Shown here piece after piece: positions 9,999 to 21,300 of a DNA stretch of 64,000 nucleotides. The notes below the pieces were generated by a model. That model was not told the origin of the DNA and searched no databases. It saw only the letters and a program-made list of their open reading frames with translations. The translations under genes and the position numbers were made by a program. Every line of letters begins with the position of its first letter. Position 1 is the first letter of the stretch. The DNA is from Clavulina sp. PMI_390 (Eukaryota > Basidiomycota > Agaricomycetes > Cantharellales > Hydnaceae). The DNA is taken from NCBI GenBank assembly GCA_015039315.1, contig WIDE01000027.1, forward strand, positions 42,116 through 106,115, given 5' to 3'.

Positions 9999-12427
9999 TC
10001 ATGCACCACCGCCACTTGAGAGGTTCATCTTGCGGATATCATGCGAGCGGACAAGCCTACAAAAATGGGCAAAGAGAAATGATTAGCCCGGCTTTCCTCA
10101 GGACAGAGATATCACAACAAGAAAACGATGGATCAGAAGCAAGTAGAGGAAGCTGGGCTTACAGGGCACTCAAGCTCGCCAAGACCCCTGCCGGAATTGC
10201 CATCAAGAATATGTATGCCACCGCCCTCGAGTACGCCTGGACCACAGGACCTTGCTCCTCCACAGGCAGTGTGAAGATATACGTGACGCTCTGCTTGACC
10301 TTGCTCGCAATAGCAGGGTCCAAACCACTCGCGTACTTGTTGAGCTCGACGACCAGCTGGTTCGCGAAGATTGTACCAGCAATCGCGATGCCAATCACGC
10401 CTCCGACGAGTTGTGAGAACGTCACGATGGACGTCGTCTTGGGAATCATGGCTTCATTGTGATGGTACTCGGCCTGGATTGCGAGGTATGTTGTCTGGAA
10501 TGCGGAACCGGTCCCAAAGCCAAATATGATTTGGTACCCGATGAGTTTCGCCTTAGATGTGTGTGCATCAATGGTATAGAGCAGTCCAGCACCGATGGCA
10601 CTGAAAAGAGGGCCGCCGATGAGCCACGGAAGGTAATTGCCCGTGTATGTTATGATAATTCCGGACATCATAGTGCCTGTGACGCCCAACAACATGAAGG
10701 GAAGGACATCGATGCCAGAGCGCGTAGCCGAGTGACCCTGAAAAACAGAGCAGAAAAGAATGACCTTGAGTATAGCGTCTTCACGGAGATGCTCGCGAAC
10801 ATGTCGCCGCCAGTATGCGTCGAGTGAGAGAAGAACTCACATTGGCCTGGTAGTATAGAGGCAGATAATAAATACCCGATAGAAACATTAACATCATCCA
10901 AAACAGTGCTACCGAAGCACCAATCTGGGTTCTGTTTTTGAGTAGTCCCAGTGGGAGAAGTGCCTTCTCCTTCATGTAGTACTGCCACGCAACGAAAATG
11001 AGGATCATGACGCCGAAAACTACGAAGAGAGCGATGACCTAAATCCCAGTTCGAGTCCATCCCGCACAAAGTCAATATTAGCCGGTAAGGAGTAGTATAA
11101 GGGAAAACGTACAGAGGTATCATTCCAGGGTTTGGTATTCCCGCCCCACTGAAGGGGTAACAGCAGAGATATAATAACTCCGAGGGAAAGGACAGTGCCG
11201 ACCCAGTCGAGCTTGAGCCACCTCTGGAGCATGGTCTCGTTTTCGGTTGGGGCGTTAAGGGCTGAGTAACCACCTTTGAGGAAGAAAGCGATGACAGCAA
11301 CAGAGATGGCGCCAATAGGGACTTTGAACGGGTAGTGAGAAGCAACGCCAATTAGTCCATACTAGAGCGCCGATGTTGTATAAACTATCTGACTTACGAT
11401 TGATATAGAAACACCATCTCCAAGAAACTTTATCAGTGAACACTCCACCAAGTAGTGGGCCCATGACACTTGCGAGCGCAAATACGCCGCCAAAAGTACC
11501 CATGAGGGCTGGACGTTTCTCGATAGGGCAGATCTCTGCAATAATGGCTAAGCAAGCGCCAAAGATTCCTGCCGCTCCGACACCAGCAAAGGCACGCCCA
11601 AAGATGAGAGTGTTCATATTGGGAGCGACGCCACAGACAAACGAGCCAAGCTCGAAGAGCGTGACTGCAGTGAGGAAGACCCATTTGGTTGGGGCGATTG
11701 AGAGGACGGCTCCGAAGAAGAGGATGAAGCCAGCCTATGATAGGGTGTTGAATTGTGGTCGGGTTTGTATGTCAGGTCGGAAGAATGCGTATTGAAAGAC
11801 AATAGGAGGTGGGAGCAGGAAGAGAAATTTTGGAGCATGGTGGGTTTAGTATATGTACATGGGAACATCCGCTCCGAGGTTGATGCAGGGCTGAGCTGGA
11901 CTGACCTGAGTGAGGAAGTATGCTGACGCAACCCATGCCACTTGGTCAAGTGAATTAAACTGTGAGACAATGCGGGGCAGTGCAGTAGCCACTGCGGCAT
12001 CAAGGATCAGAATAGTTCGTCAGTGTCCTCCAAATGTCTGGTCCGTACTGGGGTGTTGGGCTCACCAATGGACTGGTCAACAGCAATGAGCAGGACACTG
12101 CCATTGGTAAGAACGGGAAGATGTATCGTGCGAGTCAAAAAAAAAAAGGGGGGAGCGAAGTTAGAAAAATGATGAGTTGATACAAGATCTGTATCACAAG
12201 AGTGTTGAACATGCAACGTACGAGAGCAGCATAGCGCTATGAACAATCAGAAACTTTCGCCCCGACAGCCATCTGTTTTCCTCCTCAGCAGGCTTTTTAG
12301 CGCTTGCTTCGGCTTCAAGACCGGAGAAATCCTCGTGGACAACTTTTTCGTCAACAGAAGGGCGCTTGGTTTCCCCTGAGGCACCTTCCACAGTAGCGTC
12401 CACCTCTCCGTTCGCGTCAGACGACAT
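9999..12427 (-). CDS. MFS transporter, DHA2-like 14-span drug:H+ antiporter
   Basis: The ATG at 12427 opens a hydrophilic Ser/Glu-rich N-terminus, then TM1 (FLIVHSAMLLS, intron, VLLIAVDQSI) and ATALPRIVSQFN. Further exons give FVCGVAPNMNTLIFGRAFAGVGAAGI, the antiporter-type GPLLGGVFTD followed by SWRWCFYIN, LPIGAISVAVIAFFL, LDWVGTVLSLGVIISLLLPLQWGG and YYMKEKALLPLGLLKNRTQIG. The last exons run through VGGVIGIAIAGTIFANQLV to LLVRSHDIRKMNL and a Gly-rich tail with stop TGA at 10001-9999. The order and the SWRWCFYIN plus LQWGG motifs fit 14-TMS DHA2 exporters of drugs or secondary metabolites at the plasma membrane. There are at least seven exons and about 560-590 residues. The substrate cannot be read from sequence. 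Confidence 0.9.
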
Positions 12428-13158
12428 CACTTTGGAGAGAGGTGACAAAAGCGAGCGAAGACCAGGTCTTCAGAGGTCGCAGGATGGAGGGGAAGAAGTC
12501 AAGACGAAGGATACGGAAGATAGGGAGAGGAGCCACAAGGCTGGGCCTCGCTTATATTGCAAATCCAATACTTAGATCGTGCCTTGGGCGCGCACCTGGT
12601 GCCGCCGGAGTTGTCAGTGGCGGCATCGGGCGTCCGCTGTGATAAATGTAGCATTTAATAGGGGCGGGAACGTTATTTTCTCCTTGGCGAGAAGATGCCA
12701 GGGCGGAAGCATCAAATTGACACATTTCACGAATTTGCAATAGAAACTGAATGCAAGATTGGAGAGCCATGGCGCCTTCGAATCATCTCAGGATTGGCAG
12801 ACTCTGAAGTCGAGGTTGATCGGCCCTCGCTCATGAACTCCAGAGAGATGAGTGACGCATACTGTAATGTCGTGTCATTGCCGTTAGTCGCGTGCAAATA
12901 CAGCCAAACACAGGCGTGCGAGCGACCGCACTGTAAATTTCAGCATAGCTTGCGAACATGACAACGCAACGAATGATGGGATTACAAAGGAGTTGAGATC
13001 TGAAAAGTCACACCTGGTCTCGGAGGCCGTTGTAGAATCTAAACCCCTAACAACTTCGTGAATGGGTAAGCCACAAGTAATAAACATATAGAGGAGCGTG
13101 ACCACCTGTGGATGGTATGGGAGCGCCAGAGTAAAGGGCCTCCGGCAGTTGCGCCCCG
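12428..13158. other. Intergenic region (MFS promoter side)
   Basis: This is 731 bp between the MFS start and the 3' end of the Cys-cluster gene; both genes are on the minus strand. No supported coding sequence or RNA was seen. Confidence 0.6.
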
Positions 13159-13731
13159 TTATAAAGAGAGTTTCCCGAAGGCGGGGGCAGTTATGTGGCT
13201 GTATTTTCCATCCTTGGAGAACGACATTCCTACAAGACCTTCCGCGGCATCAAGAGACCTCGCGGCCGCCAGTAGCTGGGGAATGCCACCAATCGGGTCC
13301 AACGGAGCAGGAGGAGTGGGGGGAGAAGATGAAGAGGGGCAAGATGTCGTAGAGCCAGAATATCCCGCATAGGCACGAATAGTTTCGGTGTCCGAGGAGT
13401 GGCCGTCGTCACATGTTGCAGCTGGTGTCTGCTCTTGGATAAAAGTGATCCACACATCGAAGCTTGAGGTCTGGACGAATTTCCAAGGGCTGCTCGTCAG
13501 AGACTGGGCGAGTTTCGCTTGTGGCCAACACAAGCGTTTACGTCTAATGCAGCAGCTACACCGCTGCCAAAGAAAGTCGCGCCCAGTCTTCAAGGCATCG
13601 TGGTTGAGCTGCATTGTGTCCGCATCGCAGGCGGTGTGCGCAGCACAACAACCTTCACAGGCTGTCTTGGGTTTGGCAATGTTGGTTCGAGACTTTTGGG
13701 CGCCAATTTTTGATGATCGCACCGCAGGCAT
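13159..13731 (-). CDS. Small Cys-cluster protein, hypothetical
   Basis: A single exon of 190 residues from the ATG at 13731. The N-terminal half has two cysteine clusters: CEGCCAAHTACD (about residues 25-36) and WQRCSCCIRRKRLCW (about 55-70), the second flanked by basic residues. This looks like a compact metal-binding or Zn-cluster-like module but does not match the exact Zn2Cys6 spacing. Residues 80-105 are hydrophobic/aromatic (SPWKFVQTSSFDVWITFI). The C-terminal half is Ser/Pro-rich with a terminal LLAAARSLDAAEGLVGMSF. I do not recognise the family. A nuclear regulator or a metal-binding protein are both possible. Confidence 0.55.
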   Translation of the reverse strand: MPAVRSSKIGAQKSRTNIAKPKTACEGCCAAHTACDADTMQLNHDALKTGRDFLWQRCSCCIRRKRLCWPQAKLAQSLTSSPWKFVQTSSFDVWITFIQEQTPAATCDDGHSSDTETIRAYAGYSGSTTSCPSSSSPPTPPAPLDPIGGIPQLLAAARSLDAAEGLVGMSFSKDGKYSHITAPAFGKLSL

Positions 13732-14039
13732 GATAAATTCAGGGTTTAGTCAGCGCAGGTAGTCGGCAGAAAGTGGCAGGAAGGGGGGTAGATTGAGCCT
13801 TGCAAGTGCGCTGGGACCAGCATACATCGCTAACAAGTATTTATACAAAGGAAAATGTAGTGTGGTCAGCCTGAGCAATACAAATGACAACGGCCAAGGA
13901 ATCCTCTATGATATGCGCCACAGTTGCATTGTACTTTTGTGACGTTTTGTCTCACATCAGTACTTCGTACTAATCGGTCTTGTCGATCTCTTGGATGAGA
14001 CTCTTAACGTGATAAACGCCTCAAGACAAGTATTCATTC
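13732..14039. other. Intergenic region
   Basis: 308 bp between the Cys-cluster gene start and the F-box/LRR gene stop. Nothing recognisable. Confidence 0.6.
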
Positions 14040-15999
14040 TCATCCTTCCCGCAGCCAACCATAGGGCGGAGTGACGGAATAACGCACCATGTAACTATTT
14101 ACAGGTATTAAAGTCCGATCGCGGAGAGATGTGCGGCTGCAATCCGTTATCGGCAGCCAGAGGCACAGGTAATCGTCAATTCTGCTGCTTTCCATTTCAT
14201 CGGCGAGGCCGTTTATCGGACGAGATTGCCATAGATGGCGCATAGCTTCCATCCGACTGTTGCACTGGAGTACCTTCTCTCTATGATATGGCAGAAAGTA
14301 ATGCGTGAGTATCCAGGCGTGCAAAACGGAGAACCACATAGTATACTCACGCGCCAGAAGACGGGGTTTTGCCCAATGTACAAACTAGTTAACCGTGAGA
14401 GACGCTCAAAAATATAGTTGATGCGTTCAAGTGTGAGCCTTTTTGTCCCCGTCGAGGCGCTTCCAAAGTCGTGTAATGTTCGAAGATTCTTAGCCTTCCT
14501 GAGAATCCTGGTCAAACGTTTCTGGGTCAACCACGATATTAGTATCAATACTGCAGACAATAAGAAGGTACAACTCACTAGTTCTTCCGCGTCTCTACCA
14601 GCAATGGCGAATCCCAAACGATCCAGGTTTCGAAACGAAGTGATGATTTCTTTCATGAGAGTGTCATCAAGTGCAACTCCACCAATAGTAAGCCTTTTCA
14701 GAGCTGATCGATAAGGCGATCCGGAGGACTGCGCCGATTCCAGCAACGCGTCGATGAACTTTCTGACTTCGGCATTCACTTCTCGGGTGTCAAATGTTGC
14801 CGTCGCCTTATTGAGAAGTAAAGATTCCAGTGGGCATTCCTTGGTCCATTCTAGCACCTGAACCCACGCCTCAATCTCGCGCCTTGCCCAGATCTCTGGT
14901 TTGGAGAAACGGGAACCGGACTCGAATGGAACGAAACGTGCAGTAATGTTCAGATGGCGCAGGAAAGGAGGCGCCTTGGAATCTGAAGGTTGACTGAAAG
15001 TGCGGTACCAGACCTATATAGATTTTCGGATGTTATTGAGCGGTCGAAAAGGATAGGGCGTGCAAACCGGGCGCACCAAACCAGTCACAACCAGTGACTC
15101 GAGTTTTGGCGTGCAGTCATGCAACACATCTCTCAATTCATCTAGATCTCTTTCTCCGGTCTCCTTGAGTTCAAGGTGCGTAAGGGATGGAAGCGTACTC
15201 AGGATCTCATTGAGTAATGTTGTCTTCACGGGAATGATGGTGGACTGTATATGGGCGAGTAAGTTCATGGGATCATCGCAGGCAAGGGGAGCGCGTTGGC
15301 TGCTTACCAAGAGGGAGAGTGAAGTCAAGGAAGATGATAGAGTGCTCGAAAGTTGTGGAATTGAATGCATGGCTCTTGGACTGGGTTTAACAAGGCTGAG
15401 CGAGCGAAGCTTTAGGGAGCTTAAACGCAGGATGTCGGTAACTTCCCACTGCTGAGCATTAATATTCAGCGACACAATTGTCGGGTAGTTATGTAATGCG
15501 GCTAGCAACCTTGTTGAGCTATTGACGGTAAAGTGCACGTCCCTCAGATTGTGGCAAATCCCTAGCACTTGATGCAGTTCCTCAAAGAAGACGTCATCTA
15601 GCTTTCGGACGTTGGATGGCGGAGTATAAGAGACGTCTAGTATACCAAAATCAGTATAACGATCCGTGAAATTTTGGAAGAAGGGTTACCGATGGTCTTC
15701 ACATATCGAGCAAGTTCCTTCCGAGATAGGATAACTTCAAAGGGCGATAGTATTGCGTTCACCTATGAACCGAAGAGTTTGTTTAAGCTTAGCGGGTATA
15801 TAATATGATCTAATGCACTTACCTGACGCTTATAAGCTACGGCCTGAGATCGGCCAAAATGTATAGCCGAGTAGAGTTGCGGAAGGACAGCAGCATAGAG
15901 GGACGAGCTTGTCAGAGCGACTGATGCGCGGTCGTGTGGATAGTGTATGCGATCACAGATCAAAGCCAAGATATCATAGGGGCAGTTGTCAATCCGCAT
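14040..15999 (-). CDS. F-box/LRR-like protein
   Basis: The start ATG at 15999 gives MRIDNCPYDILALICDRIHY and ALTSSSLYAAVLPQLYSAIHF, a short F-box-like head of a type common in agaricomycetes. After introns come VNAILSPFEVILSRKELARYVKTI and a long LRR-like body: LGICHNLRDVHF, LHNYPTIVSLNI, LSSLKLRSLSLV, LPSLTHLELK, PLESLLLN, FRNLDRLGF and LSRLTSLYIGQNPVFW. The intron at 15014-15074 (GTGCGC...TATAG) keeps phase, as do those near 14527-14580 and 14333-14400. With acceptor TAGAG the last exon ends at 14040 (PPYGWLREG). An alternative acceptor 2 nt upstream would end it at 14213. It is a probable SCF adaptor. It differs clearly from the F-box pair at 1-5.7 kb. Confidence 0.75.
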
Positions 16000-16077
16000 G
16001 TAGAGTCTTTCCGAGTCAGACGGCGGCAGACATGAGCAAAGCGTGTGACGCGTGACTATGACCTGTCACACGCAACA
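16000..16077. promoter_or_regulatory. 78-bp divergent promoter (F-box/LRR and TAF6)
   Basis: Only 78 bp separate the ATG of the minus-strand F-box/LRR gene from the ATG of TAF6. Both core promoters must overlap here or lie in the opposing 5' coding sequence. The segment contains inverted GTGTGACGCGTGAC-like text but no clear TATA box. Confidence 0.6.
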
Positions 16078-18002
16078 ATGTCTGCAGGAGGTGGTGCGCG
16101 CCCTGGCCTTTACAAGGCAGACTCGGTGATTGTGAGCCTCAACTACCTATGTAATCGACAAATGCTTTGATATGAACGCGTATATGGTTTCTTTAGGATG
16201 TTGCCGAGTCTTTGGGAATTGGGCTGTCCGATGCTGTTGCTAGCGCCCTTGCGAGTGACATTGAATACCGTTTACACCAGATCATCGAGGTGTGTCATTT
16301 GTTTTCGCTCTCCATAACTAGCTAAAGTACTGTTCTGTAGGAAGCCTCGAGGTTTACGCGTCACTCGAAACGTACGGTCATGAGCACAACAGATGTGGAC
16401 CAAGCGCTCAGAACACTCAATATCGAAGTGAGACGCGCATTCGTTTTTGCGATAACCTAATAATAATGACTCTTCCTAGCCGGTATATGGTCACTCTGCA
16501 GCTTCCGCTTTATCCTTTCGCAAAATTCAGCCTGCCTCAGGTCCCCCCATCTTTGTCGTAGATGACGAAGAAATCGACTTCGAAACAGTTTTACGAGATG
16601 AGCCGATCCCGATACCACGAGCTGCTCGCTATACAGGTGCGTGGTCCTATCATCGCCGACATGCATGGCCGGACTGTTCTGAGCAGCGTTCCAATCACTC
16701 CAGCACATTGGCTCGCCATCGAGGGTGTTCAGCCCTTGATCCCAGAAAACCCCCCTCCCCCAGAATCAACCTCCACGTCCGACCCAACCAAGCCCCTTAA
16801 CAATGGCACATCCCCCCGTCCTACCGTCCAAAATGGCACCACTGCCCACTCTACCGACTCTGCAGTCGGCGAAGATGGAAAGGCCAAGCCTCCATCGGTC
16901 AAGACGCATCTCAGCCGAGAGCTGCAAAACTACTACCAGCGCCTTATTGCTGCGCTCGTACCGGCCGCAGACGAACGGAAGCGCTCCGCTGCCCTGACCA
17001 GTCTTAGAGCTGACGCAGGGCTGGCACCCGTTTTGCCCTATCTGTCACGTTGGGTCGCCGAAGGGGTCGTCGCTGCGATCAAGCGAGATACTGATAACGA
17101 AGACGTAGATCTTGATCGGAGGAGCCTTGACATATACTTGGACGTGATCAATGCTCTTCTGGAAAACGAGCGATTGCTGGTCGAACCATATGTGAGTCTC
17201 TTACGTCCTGAACGGCTTTTGGCTGTTGCGTGCTGACGACGGTACATCATAGCTACATCAAATGCTACCTCCCATACTTTCTATCCTCCTCACCTCCACG
17301 CTCTTCGTACCCAGTGGCATTCTCAATGCATATCCTTCCGAGCCAACGCCCTCACACCTCCGCACCCATGCAGGTTCAGTCCTGGCACGCCTGCTCGTCC
17401 AGCACGGACCTACATATCCCAACCTGGCATCTCGTATCACCACCACACTACTGGCTGCGCTCGTGGAGCAGGGTCGAATGTTGGGAACGCGCGAGGGTGC
17501 CTTGCGAGGCTTGATCGCGGTCGGGAAGGAGGCGATACGGAGAGGTATCGTGCATGCTGGCGGTGGTAAAGTTGTGGGTGAGGATACGGAACGAGCAAAG
17601 GATATGGGCATGGACACCAGTGGTGTCGAACAAGCTATGATAGTGCGTCTCCTGATCACAACACGGATCCGCGACTGGCACCATATCTGATTATCTGCAC
17701 AGGATGCCCTTGAGGCTCTCCAACCCCGGCCTGAAACCGGCCCTGATCCCACCACGGGCATAACTGCTGGTGAACCGGAGCCTCTCGGCGATATGCTCGA
17801 CGAAGACAAGGAGGCGGCGGACACCATCAAATATGCATTTGGTGAAGACACTCCCTTTTATCGTGAGATTGTGCGCAATGGCCCTTGGGCACGACTATTG
17901 GGCAAGGCAATGTCGGCACCCTCGGCTGCTACGCCAGGCATGCCTAGTTCAACCGGGCTTCCGGTGGGTGCATCCGGGGCGGGATCAGAAGTCCCGTCTT
18001 GA
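16078..18002 (+). CDS. TAF6: Transcription initiation factor TFIID subunit 6 (TAF6)
   Basis: Seven exons chain exactly in phase: 16078-16131, 16197-16289, 16341-16427, 16480-16636, 16704-17191, 17253-17642 and 17703-18002, giving 522 residues. Residues 15-75 form the TAF6 histone fold (VAESLGIGLSDAVASALASD, YRLHQIIEEASRF, KRTVMSTTDVDQALRTLNIE). Then comes the family-typical linker: PVYGHSAASALSF, GPPIFVVDDEEIDFE, and IPRAARYTAHWLAIEGVQP. The C-terminal half is the HEAT-repeat domain (SRELQNYYQRLIAAL, LPYLSRWVAEGV, LLPPIL-like helices, VLARLLVQHG). TAF6 pairs with TAF9 in TFIID, and in SAGA in many fungi, in the nucleus. A Pro/Ser/Thr-rich linker of about 60 residues separates the domains. Confidence 0.97.
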
Positions 18003-18337
18003 GAGATTCGCGCAGTTTATCTTTATACATGCTTGGTGTTGTACAGTAACATATATTCACACACAACAATGCGAGCGTCGTGGCGTGTATGGCTAACAAG
18101 ATAATCTCCCATCGTGTGATGAGGTTAAACGGATACGGTTCGGCATCCGCACTACGATTGACTTCCCACCGTCACGCCCCAGTTCGTCTGATCCCAAGAA
18201 ACACTATTCAGCCAGCTCGGATCCCTTCAGCACCAAGATTAGTCCAGTTCGTCCTTCCCATCCAACTCCCAGACATCTTCTACACCAGCAGCTGTCCAGC
18301 AAAAGAGCAATACCAACATCGTCTCGCCGGTTCTGAC
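18003..18337. other. Convergent intergenic region
   Basis: 335 bp between the stop codons of TAF6 (plus) and HFM1 (minus). It holds both 3' UTRs; nothing else is recognised. Confidence 0.6.
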
Positions 18338-21300
18338 CTAAGGCACGGCGCCAGTCAATCCATCAATCATTTCGGCGAACCCACGGTCTATCAGCATATC
18401 TTCATCTTCATCCCGCATCTCTACAGCGTCCGTTGAGCCCATAGTGAGAGATGGGCTTTGGGCCTCTTTCTTCTGCTCCTCCGCATGCTTTCGGTCAAAT
18501 GTGAGTCCAGGCCGTGGATCGTCGTTATGAACGAGAGCATCAATCACAGAATCTCCAGGAAGCCCCGGGCTGGGCAAAGGCGAAAAATGAAAGGAAAATG
18601 CCAAGGGGGGCGATGGCGGCTGGACGGACAGTTCGCGCCCACGAGGAGATAAGTTAGGTGAGTGAGAGAGCGGGGACGACAAGTCGATAAATAAGCGTTT
18701 TGGGGGCGGGGTGATTGTCTTCTCAGGTGAATTGGGTCGACTAGTACTAGTGTGGATTTGGCGTGTAGAGTGGTATGACGGCGCTGCGTCATCATGGCGG
18801 CCTTGATTTGGATGTTGAAGAATCTTCTGCTTTTTGGCTTGTCGAGGACGTTCAGAAGGGAAAGGATTAGCGCGTTTGGCGGGTTTGGTTGGGTATGGAG
18901 GATCGACAACTATAGGCTGACTAAAGTCAGCGTTCGAGATCACCGACATCAATTCGTCGATCTCTTCGTCATCACTTGAGGATGGTGCTGCTCTAGCAAG
19001 GGCAGCAATAGGTGGCGAAAGCGATGAGGATTTCCCTGGCATATTTTTTGGGGAAGGAAAATCATAGTCATCCTGCGAGTTGGAGAGCATGGGGATCTCC
19101 TCAGCTTCAGACTGAACCTTCGAAGTCTTAGTTTGCTTGCTAGACTTGGCACTCGGCACCATTTTCTCCATTGTAGCACTCTTGGAAAGGCCCCCAAAAG
19201 AATCAGTCAGTTTCTTCTGTTTCGATTGATTTAAAGCCTTTGTTGGGACGGTTTTGGCAGATTTAGTCTTCACTGTCGGCATATGACTGGACACAGTGGA
19301 CACAGCACGTTTGGGAAGCGCCTTCTTTGGCCGCTGAGGAGGCTTGGGAAGTCCTTCGTGACAACTAGAAGGAAGAATGAGCGAGCCAAAAAAAAAAAAA
19401 CGCGCGAAACGGGATGTTACCAAATATGACGGCATTTCGTCTTATCTTTGCAGAGGTGATTACGTCTAAGGGGTTTCAAGATGAAGAGTGGAAAAACGTA
19501 GCATTTAAGTGACGTACGCGTAGTTCCCGTTTGCAAGCCGAGTTGGAGATGGTTTGGTATCCGGTTCTGAGGAAGACTGGAATTCTGGACTAGTCTTCAC
19601 AACCGGCTCCTCCTGACGACCTGGCAGAACTGTGGCGACCCCTGGCAGATGCTCCTCTGGAGCGAGTGAGCCATGGCGGATAGGTGGTACGAATGGGAGG
19701 TTTTTGCTACCTTGACGGCCTTCTATCAGCTCTCGTTCTCCATCGGATATATCCCAAAACGAGTCAGCAATATCGTTCGCCTAGGGAAAGATGAAGATGT
19801 CAATAATGAAGGTTATTGCTTCGCATTCTGCGATCCTTACATCAACTGATAAGGTCTGGGGAGGACGAGTGATCCGCGTGGGGTACTCAGTTGTTGGCAG
19901 GAGTGGTCTGTATGTTTGGGACAGCCCCAGTCCGGCAAAATTGTCCTTTGAACGCTATTATGTGTCGCAGCACTTTGTATACCCATATGAACTCACCGAA
20001 TGAACATGGACTACCACAGTTTGACTGGGTTTATCGAGGGTCGCGACGATATCGTACTTTTTCGCTTGCATGAGGTTCTTGGTCCTATCAGATAGTGAAT
20101 TCAAGATTACTTTGCGAGTAATGGGAAAAGCTTACGGAATGCGGCGGAAGTCGATGAAGGAATTCTCAGACGTGACGGTCAAAAAGGAGGTCATACCCAA
20201 TCCCTTTTGCTTCTTCCCATTCGGGCGTTTCAACTGGGGTTCGCTTCGAAGGGAGATGTCGATAGAGAGATGGATTTTGACGGGGTCACGGCCAGCATTA
20301 GATCTGACGTCGTCTTCTGATATTTTGAGCATGTATTCAGGTAAAGCAACAGCCGCAGAAACAATCTCACGACCAAATGGAGGCTTCCGGTTGAGTAGCT
20401 AAGAAGAATATATGATTTTCTCGCCTAGGGAATATCGCGGAATAGGCACTTACCGCTTCTAGACGATGGGGCTGAGAAGAGCGTATTAAAGCAATACTAT
20501 GGATTCCGTTTGCTGCAAGAACCTAATGATGGGGAATATGTCAGGAGCTTAACACGACTAGGAGGAAGACTTTTGGGACCTTTGCCCTAATGAAGATATC
20601 AGTTTCGGATTATCTCTCTTCGGAGAACGTTTGACTCACGACTTTTCACCAATGTGAGGAAGCTGGACCAGGGATACAGGACGGTCATCCCATGCTTTCG
20701 CGGAAAGACTGCGGTTTCTGCAAAAGAACTGAGTATTTGCACCATGAGCTCGATGAGGGAACATACAGCTCTGCACCAAACCTAATTTGACTTCCACGGC
20801 GTTGGATAATCCCAACCTCCACGATGGCTATTTTGTACTTTCTCTCGTCAGATACACGTCTTCTCCCCTGTTAGATACACACCTTGACTAATACGAAGTG
20901 CGGACTTGACAAGCACGAAGGCCTCCATACTGGCTTGCGCGCCAAGACCTTGAGCACTGAGTGGTACGTGACCGAGCACAGCCTGGAAGTTTTTCTATAA
21001 GCTTCTATGGTACGGCACTCTGACAGAAATGCGACGCACTTGAATTAATATGTACACCTTATCGCTTGTCTTCTCAACCTTCTTCAGCTGAAACCGTATA
21101 TCGGGGTTCCGCGCGAGATCGCTATAGACCTGAAAACGTGAAAACGTGAAAACGTCCTAGTTTGTCCCCCAGACTGAGCGAGACGGTATAATGCACCTAC
21201 CTTCTTATCTTCGGGTCGGATACGCAGTTGCTCGGTGAGTCTGTTGAAAGAAATCAGGTTTCTGTCTCCTTCGTGGATGTCCACTCACTCTTCCGTCTCG

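Noticed and set aside
10001..11795. Plus-strand frames over the MFS gene
   Set aside because: Shadows of the transporter exons, whose membrane helices and motifs read on the minus strand.
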